From Pseudomonas sp. WS 5079 (lineage in GTDB: Bacteria > Pseudomonadota > Gammaproteobacteria > Pseudomonadales > Pseudomonadaceae): a DNA stretch of 64,000 bases. The stretch spans positions 248,001 through 312,000 of the forward strand of contig NZ_JAAQWN010000001.1 of the NCBI RefSeq assembly GCF_012985465.1. The letters run 5' to 3'. A program made the position numbers and the translations under genes. The notes beneath the pieces are model-generated. The model saw only the letters and a program-made list of their open reading frames with translations, was not told the origin of the DNA and ran no database searches. Below are positions 33,264 to 42,816 of this stretch, piece after piece (the stretch's first letter is position 1; each line of letters opens with the position of its first letter).

Positions 33264-34664
33264 ATGAGTGAGGACAAACAGGCAGACTTCGCCTATCAGG
33301 CCGTGTATCGCTACATGATCAACCTGATCAATGAAGTGGGCGGTGAGGCGAGGGTCAAGCTGCCGTCGTTGCGACACCTGGCCGAGCGTTTGAGCGTGTC
33401 GATTTCCACCATTCAATACGCTTATTCACTGCTGGAAAAGGAGGGCAGGGTGTACTCGGTGGCCAAGTCCGGTTACTACGCCTTGCCCATTGCCAGCACT
33501 ACCCCGTGCTGCACCGCCGGTGATTTGCTCGAGCGCCTGTATGCCGGGGCGCGCAGGCCGGGGATGTTGGTGCTCAGTGCCGATGAGCCGGCGCAACTGC
33601 TGTCCTTGGACGGCCCATTGCTGCAACTGGAGCGTGAGCTGGTGCGCCAGTACCCGCGCCAGTTGCAGCCCTATTCCCAGCCCTGTGGTATCTGGGAGCT
33701 GCGTGCGGCTTTGGCGGCGCGCTACACCCGTTCGCCTACACGATGCTGGCAAGCGGATGACGTCTATATCGGCGCTGACCTGCGGGGCGTGCTGGCCATC
33801 CTGATCGAAGTCCTGGCCCTCAAAGGGGCGGCGGTGCTGGTGGAGTCGCCGTGTGACTGGCTCGTGCTGCGGCTGCTGCAAGACGCCGAAGTGCGGGTGA
33901 TCGAGTGGCCGTGCAACGAGCAGGGACGGCTGGACCTTGCGTATCTGGAGCAGCAGTTGCGTAGCGAGGGCGTGCAACTGGCATTGTTATCCTCGACCCC
34001 CGGCCTGGCCACCGGCAAAGCCTTGACCCTGGCCGAGCAGGCGCAACTGGCAGGGTTGCTGGAGCAACATGGCTGTTGGCTGCTGGAGAACGACATCCAT
34101 GGCGGCTTGGAATTCGAGGCGTGCGCCGGCTACTTGCGGGACCTGGTGAATCCTGAGCGGTTGATGGTGTTTTCTACCTTCGAGAAACTCATGGGCCCGG
34201 AAGCGCCCTATGGTTACCTGCTGTCGCGGCACATGAGCACGCAATTGCAGCGCCAGTTCCTGTTGCGCGCGTTTCGTTTGTCGTCCATTCGCCAGCGGGC
34301 GATTGCCCGGCTGGACCACAATGGCCGCCTGGACCAGCACTTGCTGGAGCTGCGCGCACTGCTCAAGGAACACGCGGCAGCGATGCACAAGCGTCTGGAG
34401 CAGCATCTGGGCGAGCGCGTGACATACCGCCAGCCCCAGGCAGGCGCCACCTATTGGTTGCGCTCGACCGAGGCTGTGGATATGCGCCGGGTATTCCAGA
34501 ACATGCTGGCGCGCCAGGTGGTGATCGCCCCTGGTGAGTTGTTCAGTGTCAGTGGCCTGTACCAGCAGCACTTTCGTTTGAGTCATGTGTTCAGCTCCCA
34601 CCATAGCCTGGACCTGGTCCTGGAAGAGTTGGCGCGGGCACTCAAGCAGGGGCAGAATGGATGA
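33264..34664 (+). CDS. MocR-type regulator (GntR helix-turn-helix fused to aminotransferase-like domain)
   Basis: This 466-aa protein has an N-terminal winged helix of the GntR family (residues 8-75: KLPSLRHLAERLSVSISTIQYAYSLLEKEGRV) followed by a fold-type I aminotransferase-like domain. PLP-site features are a Lys in FSTFEKLMGPEAPYGYLL, the usual Schiff-base position, and ENDIHGGLEF, where an Asp-x-His pair occupies the usual YxD region. ATG 33264 is chosen because it gives the canonical N-terminus; the frame runs further up only inside the preceding gene. MocR proteins bind PLP or an aldimine and regulate nearby genes. Confidence 0.9.
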   Translation: MSEDKQADFAYQAVYRYMINLINEVGGEARVKLPSLRHLAERLSVSISTIQYAYSLLEKEGRVYSVAKSGYYALPIASTTPCCTAGDLLERLYAGARRPGMLVLSADEPAQLLSLDGPLLQLERELVRQYPRQLQPYSQPCGIWELRAALAARYTRSPTRCWQADDVYIGADLRGVLAILIEVLALKGAAVLVESPCDWLVLRLLQDAEVRVIEWPCNEQGRLDLAYLEQQLRSEGVQLALLSSTPGLATGKALTLAEQAQLAGLLEQHGCWLLENDIHGGLEFEACAGYLRDLVNPERLMVFSTFEKLMGPEAPYGYLLSRHMSTQLQRQFLLRAFRLSSIRQRAIARLDHNGRLDQHLLELRALLKEHAAAMHKRLEQHLGERVTYRQPQAGATYWLRSTEAVDMRRVFQNMLARQVVIAPGELFSVSGLYQQHFRLSHVFSSHHSLDLVLEELARALKQGQNG

Positions 34665-34778
34665 TTTGGTGTTGCGGGAAATATCCCTAATTATTGTGGG
34701 ATAGATACCGTCGCATGGCGGTCGAACTCCCAGTAAACTGCATTCCTTTTCCGAATCCTTCTTTTCAGAGGTTTTTGC

Positions 34779-36425
34779 ATGACTCTCAGTCCTTTTGCGG
34801 GCAAACCGGCACCGGCTCAATTGCTGGTGGACATCCCGCGACTGGTAACGGCCTATTACACCGGCCAGCCCGATGCAGCAATCTCCACTCAGCGCGTGGC
34901 ATTTGGTACCTCCGGGCACCGTGGCAGCTCTTTTGACTTGAGCTTCAACGAATGGCACGTGCTCGCCATCAGTCAGGCCATTTGCCTGTACCGCGAGGCG
35001 CAAGGTATCAATGGCCCGCTGTTTGTCGGCCTCGACACCCATGCGCTGTCCACCCCGGCGGGCGCCAGTGCGCTGGAAGTACTGGCGGCCAACGGCGTGC
35101 ATGTAATGCTCGCCGAGGGCGATGAATACACACCCACCCCGGCGATTTCCCACGCCATCATCTGCTACAACCGTGGCCGCACCAGCGGGCTGGCGGATGG
35201 CATTGTCATCACCCCGTCCCACAACCCGCCCCAGAGCGGCGGCTATAAGTACAACCCGCCCAACGGTGGCCCGGCCGATACCCATGTCACCAAGTGGATC
35301 GAGGCCAAGGCCAACGAGCTGCTGGTGGCCAAACTGGCCGGGGTCAAGCGCATTACCCACGCGCAAGCGTTGAAAGCCGACACCACCCACCGCCATGACT
35401 ACCTCAACACCTACGTGGCCGACCTGATCAATGTGATCGACATGGACGCCATCCGCAGTGCCGATCTGCGCCTGGGCGTGGATCCGCTGGGCGGAGCCGG
35501 GGTGCGCTACTGGTCGGCCATCGCCGAGCACTACCGTTTGAACCTGGAGGTGGTGAACACCGAAGTCGACCCGACTTTCCGCTTCATGAGCGTGGATTGG
35601 GACGGCCAGATTCGCATGGACCCATCCTCCAGCTATGCGATGCAAGGCCTGATCGGCCTCAAGGACCGCTTCGACGTGGCATTTGCCTGCGACCCGGACC
35701 ACGACCGTCACGGCATCGTTACCCCGTCGGGCGGGCTGTTGGCGCCGAACAACTACCTGGCCGTGTCCATCGACTACCTGTTCCAGAACCGTCCCCAGTG
35801 GCGTGCTGATGCTGCCGTCGGCAAGACCGTGGTCAGCAGTGGCTTGATCGACCGCGTGGCCGCGCGCATTGGCCGGCGCCTGTACGAAGTGCCGGTGGGC
35901 TTCAAGTGGTTTGCCGATGGCCTGTTCGAAGGCTCGCTGGGCTTTGGCGGCGAAGAAAGCGCGGGGGCTTCGTTTTTGCGTAAGGATGGCACTGTCTGGA
36001 GCACGGACAAGGATGGCTTGATCCCGGCCTTGCTGGCCGCGGAAATGACCTCGCGCAAAGGCCAGGACCCAAGCCAGATCTACCGAGGCCTGACCGACGC
36101 CCTGGGCGAACCCTTCGCCATTCGTGTGGATGCCAAGGCCACGCCGGCGCAGAAGGCGCTACTGGGCAAGCTGGCGCCGGCGCAGGTCACGTCCACGCAG
36201 TTGGCCGGGGAAAGCATCCAGCAGATCCTCAGCCATGCGCCGGGTAACGACCAGGCGATTGGCGGGTTGAAAGTCATGACCGAAAACGGCTGGTTTGCCG
36301 CACGGCCATCGGGCACCGAGGATATCTACAAGATCTATGCCGAGAGTTTCATTGGCGAAGATCACCTCAAGCGCCTGGTGGAAGAGGCGCAGGTGTTGGT
36401 GGACGGCGCCATCACCCCGAACTGA
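34779..36425 (+). CDS. pgm: Phosphoglucomutase (alpha-D-glucose specific)
   Basis: This 548-aa enzyme interconverts glucose 1-phosphate and glucose 6-phosphate. The phosphoserine loop is [19 protein letters not shown] (Ser147), the metal loop [13 protein letters not shown], the sugar-binding loop [11 protein letters not shown], and the phosphate-binding loop near the end [16 protein letters not shown]. Length matches the bacterial Pgm family (about 545 aa). The start is preceded by AGAGG about 8 bp upstream. It serves glycogen, trehalose and surface polysaccharide supply. It appears monocistronic, ending before a REP pair. Confidence 0.97.
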   Translation: MTLSPFAGKPAPAQLLVDIPRLVTAYYTGQPDAAISTQRVAFGTSGHRGSSFDLSFNEWHVLAISQAICLYREAQGINGPLFVGLDTHALSTPAGASALEVLAANGVHVMLAEGDEYTPTPAISHAIICYNRGRTSGLADGIVITPSHNPPQSGGYKYNPPNGGPADTHVTKWIEAKANELLVAKLAGVKRITHAQALKADTTHRHDYLNTYVADLINVIDMDAIRSADLRLGVDPLGGAGVRYWSAIAEHYRLNLEVVNTEVDPTFRFMSVDWDGQIRMDPSSSYAMQGLIGLKDRFDVAFACDPDHDRHGIVTPSGGLLAPNNYLAVSIDYLFQNRPQWRADAAVGKTVVSSGLIDRVAARIGRRLYEVPVGFKWFADGLFEGSLGFGGEESAGASFLRKDGTVWSTDKDGLIPALLAAEMTSRKGQDPSQIYRGLTDALGEPFAIRVDAKATPAQKALLGKLAPAQVTSTQLAGESIQQILSHAPGNDQAIGGLKVMTENGWFAARPSGTEDIYKIYAESFIGEDHLKRLVEEAQVLVDGAITPN

Positions 36426-36442
36426 CACACAGTTGTAAAAAA

Positions 36443-36531
36443 TGTGGGAGCGGGCGTGCCCGCGATGGCGGTGGATCAGTCAATGAATCGGTGACTGACC
36501 CAACGCCATCGCGGGCAAGCCCGCTCCCACA
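36443..36531. repeat. Inverted pair of Pseudomonas REP elements
   Basis: Two 28-bp arms (36443-36470 and 36504-36531) starting TGTGGGAGCGGGC are near-perfect inverted copies, with one mismatch, around a 33-bp spacer. Each arm can form its own GCGGGC-based hairpin. It lies between the convergent pgm and pirin genes and may serve as a shared transcript end. Confidence 0.85.
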
Positions 36532-36555
36532 GTGTGTTTAGTGCCAGGCTTGGGA

Positions 36556-37251
36556 TCAGGCCAGGTCCACCAGCACTACTTCGCTGTCTTCGAGCGCGGT
36601 CACTCGCAGCACGCGTTCATCCTCTACCGCAACGCCGTCCCGCGCCTGCGCTCGCAAGCCATTCACATCGATCACCCCAGTGGCCGGCACCAGATACGCC
36701 CGGCGTCCTGCATCCAGGTGATACTCGGCACTTTCCCCGGCCTTCAGGTTGGCCGCCACCAGGCGCGCGTCGGCACGGATCCGCAGGCTTTGATTGTCGC
36801 CGTGCTTGCCACTGGCCAAGGTCACGAAGCCTTCGCGCTCGCCCTTGGGAAACGGCTTGGCACCCCAGGAAGGGGGCAAACCCGCTTCATTGGGAATGAT
36901 CCAGATCTGGAAAATCTTGGTTGCCGTGGCTTCCAGGTTGTATTCACTGTGGGCTATCCCGGTGCCCGCGCTCATTACCTGTACGTCGCCAGCCTCGGTG
37001 CGGCCTTTATTGCCCAGGTTGTCCGCGTGGCTGATGGCACCTTCACGTACATAGGTGATGATTTCCATATCCCGATGCGGATGCTGGGGGAAACCGGTAC
37101 CGGGCGCGATGATGTCGTCGTTCCACACCCGCAGGTTGCCCCAGTGCATACGCTTAGGGTCATGGTATTCAGCGAATGAAAAGTGGTGATGGGCATCCAG
37201 CCAACCGTGATTGGCACCGCCCAGGGAGGTAAAAGGTCGAAGTTCAAGCAT
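36556..37251 (-). CDS. Pirin-family bicupin protein
   Basis: This 231-aa protein is of the YhhW/quercetin 2,3-dioxygenase type. The N-terminal cupin has metal ligands in GFPQHPHRDMEIITYV and GTGIAHSEYN (His, His, His, Glu pattern), and a second, degenerate cupin occupies residues 130-231. Opening sequence ANHGWLDAHHHFSFAEY is typical. Bacterial homologues show quercetinase activity in vitro, while their physiological role (redox sensing, regulation) is less clear. It is a single gene facing pgm. Confidence 0.93.
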   Translation of the reverse strand: MLELRPFTSLGGANHGWLDAHHHFSFAEYHDPKRMHWGNLRVWNDDIIAPGTGFPQHPHRDMEIITYVREGAISHADNLGNKGRTEAGDVQVMSAGTGIAHSEYNLEATATKIFQIWIIPNEAGLPPSWGAKPFPKGEREGFVTLASGKHGDNQSLRIRADARLVAANLKAGESAEYHLDAGRRAYLVPATGVIDVNGLRAQARDGVAVEDERVLRVTALEDSEVVLVDLA

Positions 37252-37478
37252 GATCGTCTCCTGTTGATGGGCCTATCTTCTATCAGGTCATCATCGATAA
37301 AAAGCGTAAAAAATGCCTTATTTCAATCAAATTATTCGATTGGTTTGTGGTCGCGAAAACTCGACCCGATCTTCACTTCATCGCCTAACCACATGAAGCC
37401 AAAGCAATTGGCTGGAACTGTCGGAGGTTTCCGGCGACCATAGCGTTTCTGTCCGCTCAAGCCCCCGCAGGAGTCCGC

Positions 37479-39932
37479 GTGCCGCAACACACTCCCGATC
37501 TGCCCCCCGAACTGCGCCCGCTGGCGCAAATGCCGCTATTCAAGCGCCTGGCTGCCCGGCTGTTTGGCCATGGTTTAACGCGCCTGCGGGCCCAGCATCG
37601 TTTTTCGTGGCTGCATGGCCAGGCCGACGGTTTTCGCAGCGGGCATGAGGCGGGCGTGGAGTATGGCTACCAGGAGGGCAGGCGCGATGGCATCGAGGAA
37701 GGGCGCCAGGTCCTGTTGATCCGTGATTATCGCAGCGATGAGCATCGCGTCCCGGGTGTCGACGACAGCCTGTTCGACGATTGGCGCCTGCCACTGACCG
37801 CGGAGCTGAAAAAACGTATCAAGGCCGATGTGGCCCGCCTGCTACCGGCTCATGCGCAGCCCAGCGCAGCCCAGTGGAAGATGATCTTCAGCGACACCCC
37901 GTCCACTTCGGTGATTGCCGGTGCCGGTGCCGGCAAGTCCACGTCGCTGGTCCTGCGGATCCTGCTGCTGACGCATTACCTGGGCTTTGAGCTGAGCTCC
38001 ATGACCGTGGTGACCTTCACCCGTGAATCGCGCAAGGACTTCATCAACAAGCTCATGCAGATTCTCCAGCTGTGGGGCCAACCCCTTGGTTTGAAAGAAG
38101 CCCAGGCTGTGGTGCGCACCTTTCACTCGCGCATCCTGCCCATGGTCCGCAGCCTGCCGGGCTTTGAGCGGTTGCAGGCGTTCGAGAACCTGCACCACGG
38201 CACTTACGACGAGGAGGCCGATAGCAACCCCTTCGACCTGCGCATCAACGATGCCCAACGCCAGCAACTCAACGCCTGTTATCACGGGCTCCATGGCCGG
38301 CATGCGCGCTTTCGCGAGCTGATGACGCCCATGGCCCGCCACGCCCTGCAGCTCAAGGAGCTGGAGCGCGACCACCCGGATGTACAAAAGCGCGTGGCGG
38401 TTACCGAGTTGGCAGCCAAGCGCGACGAAGAGCTGTGCGATGTGATCGAGGACCTGTGGTTGCGCGCCGGCGCATGGCCGATCCAGGGCATCGAGCCAAA
38501 CCGCCAGAGCGTTGAAATCAATGGTGCGTCGTTCCATTGCCATGGCTACTGCGCCGAACTGGATGCCTGGGTGGTGTTGGGTTTCGACTCCCGGGAAAAC
38601 CCGCAGATTGCTCGCCCCGGGGCCAAGCTGTCGGTACGCGCGGAATGGGCGGTCAAGCGCACCTTGTTTCAAGCTTTCTGTCGTAAGCCATTGATATGGA
38701 TAGATAGCTACGAGTCATCCAGGCGCCTGTTGAGCAGCCTGGCCGCAGATACCACCTCGGGGCCGGGGTTTGATTACAAGGTCAAGGGTGAACTGGCTTC
38801 GGCGCCGCTGCTGGATTGTTTCGTCACCGCCGCCGGGTTTATCGAAAACCTCGGCCTGGACGTGCCCACGGCTGTGGGCCAGATGAGCTTTGCCAAGGAT
38901 GACCCGGATCGCGGCTTCTTCGAGGCCCTGGGTATTTTCTGGAAGGCCCTGGAAGATCACCTGCTGGACCAGTCGCCGCCGATCATGACCTATAACCGCA
39001 TGTTTTCGCTGTTTGGCGAGAACACCCCGGAAAACCTCAAGTTGCTCAACGATGGGCTGTTGCGCCCGCTGTCGCACTTGATGATCGACGAATTCCAGGA
39101 TGTCTCGCCGCAGATCGTCTCGTGGATCCGCGCCAGCCTGCGCGAAATCCGCAGTCGTGGGCCGGCGATGCATGTGGGGCGCGGTGCCCAGCATTCCTCG
39201 CTGCTCTGCGTGGGTGATGACTGGCAGTCGATCTATGGCTGGCGCGGCAGCTCGCCCAAATACTTCATGGAGTTCAACAAGGAGTTCCCGTCACCGGCCA
39301 CCACTAGGGTGATGCTCGGGGAGAACTTTCGTAGTCACCAGCACATCATCGATGCTGCCGAACACATCGTTAAAGCCGCACCGGCGATCAGCGGCAAAAA
39401 GGCCAAGGCCAGCGGCGTAGATCGGGCATTGGTGCCGGTACAGGTGCTTGATCGCGACGAGGCAGCCTTGGCCCAGCAGTTGCTGGCGCACTATCAGCGT
39501 GGCGAATCGGTATTGATGTTGTATCGAAAAGGTAGTGATAAGTTATTGATTCAAGAGCATATTCAATCTGTAGTTAATCTTGATTCTAGCTTACCGCCCG
39601 CCATGCGTCGCCTCAAGCAACTGACCTACCACAGTGCCAAGGGCCTACAGGCGGATGCGGTGTTTCTGCTCGGTGATTGCCAGCACCTGACCCGCTCGCC
39701 GTACAAGAACCAGGTGTACCGCATGGCGGGCCTGGGCAAGGACGGTGATGCCGAGCCCTACGACAATGCGCAAAAAGACGAGGTGCTGCGCCTGGCCTAT
39801 GTCGGGATTACCCGGGCGGTGAGCCATTGCTATTGGTATGTCGAAGGGCAGGATGGCCAGGGCACGAATGCGCCGAAGGCGTCGGATCGGGTGGTGGGGA
39901 GCAAGGCGTTCTTCGATGACCGCCGCCGTTAG
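37479..39932 (+). CDS. UvrD/Rep-type superfamily 1 DNA helicase with N-terminal extension
   Basis: This 817-aa protein starts at GTG 37479 with AGGAG 5 bp upstream. Residues 1-130 form an extension with a repeated Gly-Glu pattern (GHEAGVEYGYQEGRRDGIEEGRQ). Then come motif Q, Walker A VIAGAGAGKSTSL (GxGAGKS at 148-155), motif II LMIDEFQDVSPQI, motif III VGDDWQSIYGWRGSSP, motif IV LGENFRSH, motif V TYHSAKGLQADAVFLL and motif VI YVGITRAVSHCYW. This is the helicase IV-like branch. It probably acts in DNA repair. Two short patches of low-GC, rare-codon sequence interrupt it (about 38677-38722 and 39510-39594). Confidence 0.92.
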   Translation: MPQHTPDLPPELRPLAQMPLFKRLAARLFGHGLTRLRAQHRFSWLHGQADGFRSGHEAGVEYGYQEGRRDGIEEGRQVLLIRDYRSDEHRVPGVDDSLFDDWRLPLTAELKKRIKADVARLLPAHAQPSAAQWKMIFSDTPSTSVIAGAGAGKSTSLVLRILLLTHYLGFELSSMTVVTFTRESRKDFINKLMQILQLWGQPLGLKEAQAVVRTFHSRILPMVRSLPGFERLQAFENLHHGTYDEEADSNPFDLRINDAQRQQLNACYHGLHGRHARFRELMTPMARHALQLKELERDHPDVQKRVAVTELAAKRDEELCDVIEDLWLRAGAWPIQGIEPNRQSVEINGASFHCHGYCAELDAWVVLGFDSRENPQIARPGAKLSVRAEWAVKRTLFQAFCRKPLIWIDSYESSRRLLSSLAADTTSGPGFDYKVKGELASAPLLDCFVTAAGFIENLGLDVPTAVGQMSFAKDDPDRGFFEALGIFWKALEDHLLDQSPPIMTYNRMFSLFGENTPENLKLLNDGLLRPLSHLMIDEFQDVSPQIVSWIRASLREIRSRGPAMHVGRGAQHSSLLCVGDDWQSIYGWRGSSPKYFMEFNKEFPSPATTRVMLGENFRSHQHIIDAAEHIVKAAPAISGKKAKASGVDRALVPVQVLDRDEAALAQQLLAHYQRGESVLMLYRKGSDKLLIQEHIQSVVNLDSSLPPAMRRLKQLTYHSAKGLQADAVFLLGDCQHLTRSPYKNQVYRMAGLGKDGDAEPYDNAQKDEVLRLAYVGITRAVSHCYWYVEGQDGQGTNAPKASDRVVGSKAFFDDRRR

Positions 39933-39938
39933 ATCCCT

Positions 39939-39973
39939 GTAGGAGCTGCCTCGCGAAGCGAAGCAGCCCCTAC
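39939..39973. terminator. Hairpin after the helicase gene
   Basis: GTAGGAGCTGC (39939-39949) pairs with GCAGCCCCTAC (39963-39973), with one mismatch, and the middle can pair as TCGC/GCGA. It resembles a Pseudomonas repeat hairpin and lies between convergent genes, so it may end both transcripts. There is no T-run. Confidence 0.5.
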
Positions 39974-39978
39974 GCAGT

Positions 39979-40251
39979 TCAGGCCTGCCGCAGTTGCGGG
40001 CGCACAAACGAGTCCAGCTCAGCCTCGATTGCCTCGATAATCCGCTCCACATCCGTGGCGTTCATCACCGTGGCGCAAGGAATGCCGGCGATGGCAATCA
40101 GGGTTTCGCCACTCTCTCGGTCAAACAATCGCGCGATCATGCTGCCAGGCGCGTCCATGCTGCCTTCAAAGCCAACCGGGTGAAAGTGCCAGCGCATCAA
40201 CTGGCATGCATTGGGGAACGTCACTTTGTTCATGTTGCCAACCTTGTTCAT
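39979..40251 (-). CDS. DUF1652-type small protein
   Basis: This 90-aa protein is of the kind found mostly in Pseudomonas. The core runs from LMRWHFHPVGFEGSMD through SMIARLFDRESGETLIAIAG to the helical end DVERIIEAIEAELD. AGGAAG lies 7 bp before ATG 40251; an internal ATG at 40233 also has a weak site. The function of the family is unknown. It is probably cytoplasmic and expressed as a single gene. Confidence 0.75.
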   Translation of the reverse strand: MNKVGNMNKVTFPNACQLMRWHFHPVGFEGSMDAPGSMIARLFDRESGETLIAIAGIPCATVMNATDVERIIEAIEAELDSFVRPQLRQA

Positions 40252-40508
40252 TGAGCACTTCCTTTAGCTCGCGGCAAGGGCGTCAGGTCCATCAATAGTC
40301 CTGACGGTGAAGCTTAAAAAATAGCACTCACTGGCAATAAGTACCGGGGTTTTTTCTGTCCGTTCGGCGCTTCCTTGCGAGAAGTTTGACGTGGGTCATG
40401 TCTTACAAATGCTTAGGCAAAAGGCCATTACTTAAAACTGTCACTTGGCCATTGAAGCACCCGGTAAAGTTGTGCAAGCTCCAGGCTTTAGCCGTTTTCG
40501 AGTGTTGT

Positions 40509-41333
40509 ATGCCACAGACCGTCCCGGCCGATTGCCCGCAACAGACCCAAGCGACTGCCGACGTGGTATTGCGCCATCACTTGTGCTGGAAGCACCGCGA
40601 CCTGGACGGGGTAATGGCGCACTATCACCCGGATATCCAGTACCACGACTTCTTCCAGAACCGCGTAGTGTGCTTCGACCAGTTGCGTGAGTACCTGCAA
40701 GCCAGCATGCCGCGCGACCCCGACGAGGCGATTGAGCACACCGATCGCATCCGCACCGACGGCGATACCGCATTTATCCAGTATCGCGTGACCTTGCGCG
40801 GTGGCCAGGGCCTGGTGTCGTTTCGCACCAGTGAGGCGATTACCGTGCGCGACGGGCTGATCTGGCGCGTCAACGAATACGCGTCCCTGGTGCACGAGCC
40901 CGCCACCAGCCGTTCCCAGTCCCAGGCCACACGGCCGACCGTCAGCCGCCTGGGCCTGTCGCCCCAGCAACTGAGCTACCTGGCCAACGATTTGCAGCAG
41001 TACTTCCAGCGCCAGCAACCCTATCTCGACCCCGAACTGGACCTGCAACGGGTGGCCAAGGAATGTGGCTACAGCCGCAACCAGATTTCCTACCTGCTCA
41101 ACCAGGTGCTGGGGCAGAGCTTCTACCGCTACGTCAACCAGGCCCGCCTACAACATTTGCTGGCGGCTCTGGATGGCGCCACGCCGCCGATCCGCATCGA
41201 TGAACTGGCATTTGCCGCCGGTTTCAACTCGTTGTCGGCGTTCTACAGCTGTTTCCGCCAGCACACGGGCCTGTCGCCCAAGGCCTACGTCAAACAAATT
41301 TCCCTGCGTGCACGCGCGCAAGACGACGACTGA
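40509..41333 (+). CDS. AraC-family regulator with N-terminal SnoaL/NTF2-like domain
   Basis: This is a 274-aa protein. Residues 1-135 form a cone-shaped NTF2/SnoaL-like domain: LRHHLCWKHRDLDGVMAHYHPDIQYHDFF, cited here only by its ends LRHHLCW and QYHDFF, then GLIWRVNEYASLV. Residues 155-270 form an AraC DNA-binding domain with two helix-turn-helices (LQRVAKECGYSRNQISYLLN and IDELAFAAGFNSLSAFYSCF) and the closing motif GLSPKAYVKQI. A ligand-pocket fold fused to AraC suggests direct sensing of a small molecule. ATG 40509 is used; a TTG at 40386 would add 41 unlikely residues. It precedes amine-catabolism genes on the same strand. Confidence 0.85.
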   Translation: MPQTVPADCPQQTQATADVVLRHHLCWKHRDLDGVMAHYHPDIQYHDFFQNRVVCFDQLREYLQASMPRDPDEAIEHTDRIRTDGDTAFIQYRVTLRGGQGLVSFRTSEAITVRDGLIWRVNEYASLVHEPATSRSQSQATRPTVSRLGLSPQQLSYLANDLQQYFQRQQPYLDPELDLQRVAKECGYSRNQISYLLNQVLGQSFYRYVNQARLQHLLAALDGATPPIRIDELAFAAGFNSLSAFYSCFRQHTGLSPKAYVKQISLRARAQDDD

Positions 41334-41382
41334 AGCCAGGCACTAGGATCACGCCATCGACGTTTGGTGGTGGAGTTTCAGC

Positions 41383-42789
41383 ATGCCGGCATGGCGCAAG
41401 ATCAGTTTATGGATGGACCAGCTGCAAGAGCCGCTGGAGGCGCGTGCGTCCCTCGGGCAGGACCTGGATGTCGATGTGGCCATTATTGGCGCCGGCTACA
41501 CCGGGTTGTGGACCGCTTATTACCTCAAGCGCCATGCACCGCAGCTCAAGGTGGTGATCGTCGAGGCACAGACCGCGGGCTTCGGAGCCTCCGGGCGCAA
41601 CGGCGGTTGGCTGATGGGCAACCTCCTGGGCGAAGACCGCTTGCTGGCGGGGTTGCCTGCCGAGCAGCGCCGGGCCTCGTTTGATCTGCTGCACGGCATC
41701 CCCGATGAAGTCGGGCAGGTGTTGCAGCGCGAAGGCATCGACTGCGACTACCGCAAGGGCGGGGCCCTGCACTGCGCCGCCCGTTACCCCGAGCAGGAAG
41801 CCAGCCTGCGCGAATACCTGGCCAAGCTCCACGGCCAAGGCCTGACCGACGATGACTACCGCTGGCTCAGCCCCGAGCAACTGGCCGGGCAGATCCGCAT
41901 TGCCTCGGCCTATGGCGCGGTCTACACGCCCCATGTGGCGACGATCCACCCAGCCAAGCTGGTGCGCGGGTTGGCGCGGGTGGTCGAGGCCATGGGCGTG
42001 GCGATCTACGAAAACAGCCCGGTCACCCATTGGCAGTCCGGCAGCCTGCGCACCGACAAAGCCCAGGTCCGGGCCTCGTGGGTGGTGCCGGCGGTAGAAG
42101 GCTATGCGCCGACGCTCAAGCCCCTGGGGCGCTATCAACTGCCGGTGCAGAGCCTGATCGTGGCGACCGAACCGCTGCCGGCCAGTACCTGGGAAGAAAT
42201 CGGCCTGAACCAGGGCCAGGCCTTTGGTGAAAGCAGCCGCCAGGTCACTTACGGCCAGCGCACCGCCGATAACCGCTTGGTATTCGGTGCCCGCGGCGGC
42301 TATCAGTTTGCCGGCAAGCTGCGCCACAACTTCGACCTCACCGACAGCGAAGTGGAACTGCGTCGCTACCTGTTCTGCGAGCTGTTTCCGCAACTCAAGC
42401 ACGTGCGCGTGACCCACTCCTGGGGCGGCAACCTCGGTATGTCGCGGCGCTTTCGGCCGCACATGCTGTGCGACCAGCAGAGCGGCATCGCCTTGTCCGG
42501 CGGGTATGGCGGGGAGGGCGTGGGCGCCAGCAACCTGGGCGGGCGGACCCTGGCCGACCTGATCCTGGGGCGTGACACGCCGCTGGTCCGGCAGCCGTGG
42601 GTGCTGCGTGATGGCGGCCTGACGGCGCTCAAGGGCTGGGAGCCGGAGCCATGCCGCTGGCTGGGCTACAACGCCATCATCCGCAGCTTTGTCCATGAGG
42701 ACCAGACCCTCGCCGACCCGAACACCGCGCCCTGGCGGCGCAAGCTGGCCAGCGGGATGGCCGGCTTCATGGAAGGTTTCATGCACTAA
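41383..42789 (+). CDS. FAD-dependent amine oxidoreductase (PuuB/OrdL-like)
   Basis: This 468-aa D-amino-acid-oxidase-fold flavoprotein has the dinucleotide loop VAIIGAGYTGLWTAYYLK near residue 28, followed by the Glu-containing strand VVIVEAQTAGFGASGRNGGW. The middle and end have VVPAVEGYAPTLKPLG and ALSGGYGGEGVGASNLGGRTLADL. The N-terminus and GRNGGW motif are typical of gamma-glutamylputrescine oxidase relatives. It should oxidise an amine to an aldehyde and ammonia with O2 or a quinone as acceptor. Co-directional cupin and polyamine-binding-protein genes follow, which supports an amine substrate. Confidence 0.9.
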   Translation: MPAWRKISLWMDQLQEPLEARASLGQDLDVDVAIIGAGYTGLWTAYYLKRHAPQLKVVIVEAQTAGFGASGRNGGWLMGNLLGEDRLLAGLPAEQRRASFDLLHGIPDEVGQVLQREGIDCDYRKGGALHCAARYPEQEASLREYLAKLHGQGLTDDDYRWLSPEQLAGQIRIASAYGAVYTPHVATIHPAKLVRGLARVVEAMGVAIYENSPVTHWQSGSLRTDKAQVRASWVVPAVEGYAPTLKPLGRYQLPVQSLIVATEPLPASTWEEIGLNQGQAFGESSRQVTYGQRTADNRLVFGARGGYQFAGKLRHNFDLTDSEVELRRYLFCELFPQLKHVRVTHSWGGNLGMSRRFRPHMLCDQQSGIALSGGYGGEGVGASNLGGRTLADLILGRDTPLVRQPWVLRDGGLTALKGWEPEPCRWLGYNAIIRSFVHEDQTLADPNTAPWRRKLASGMAGFMEGFMH

Positions 42790-42816
42790 GTCGCTTCATT
42801 CACCACAGGTATGACC

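Noticed and set aside
36443..36531. Rho-independent terminator or small RNA at the pgm-pirin junction
   Set aside because: The sequence is a standard pair of Pseudomonas REP elements, also seen elsewhere in the window, and lacks T-runs.
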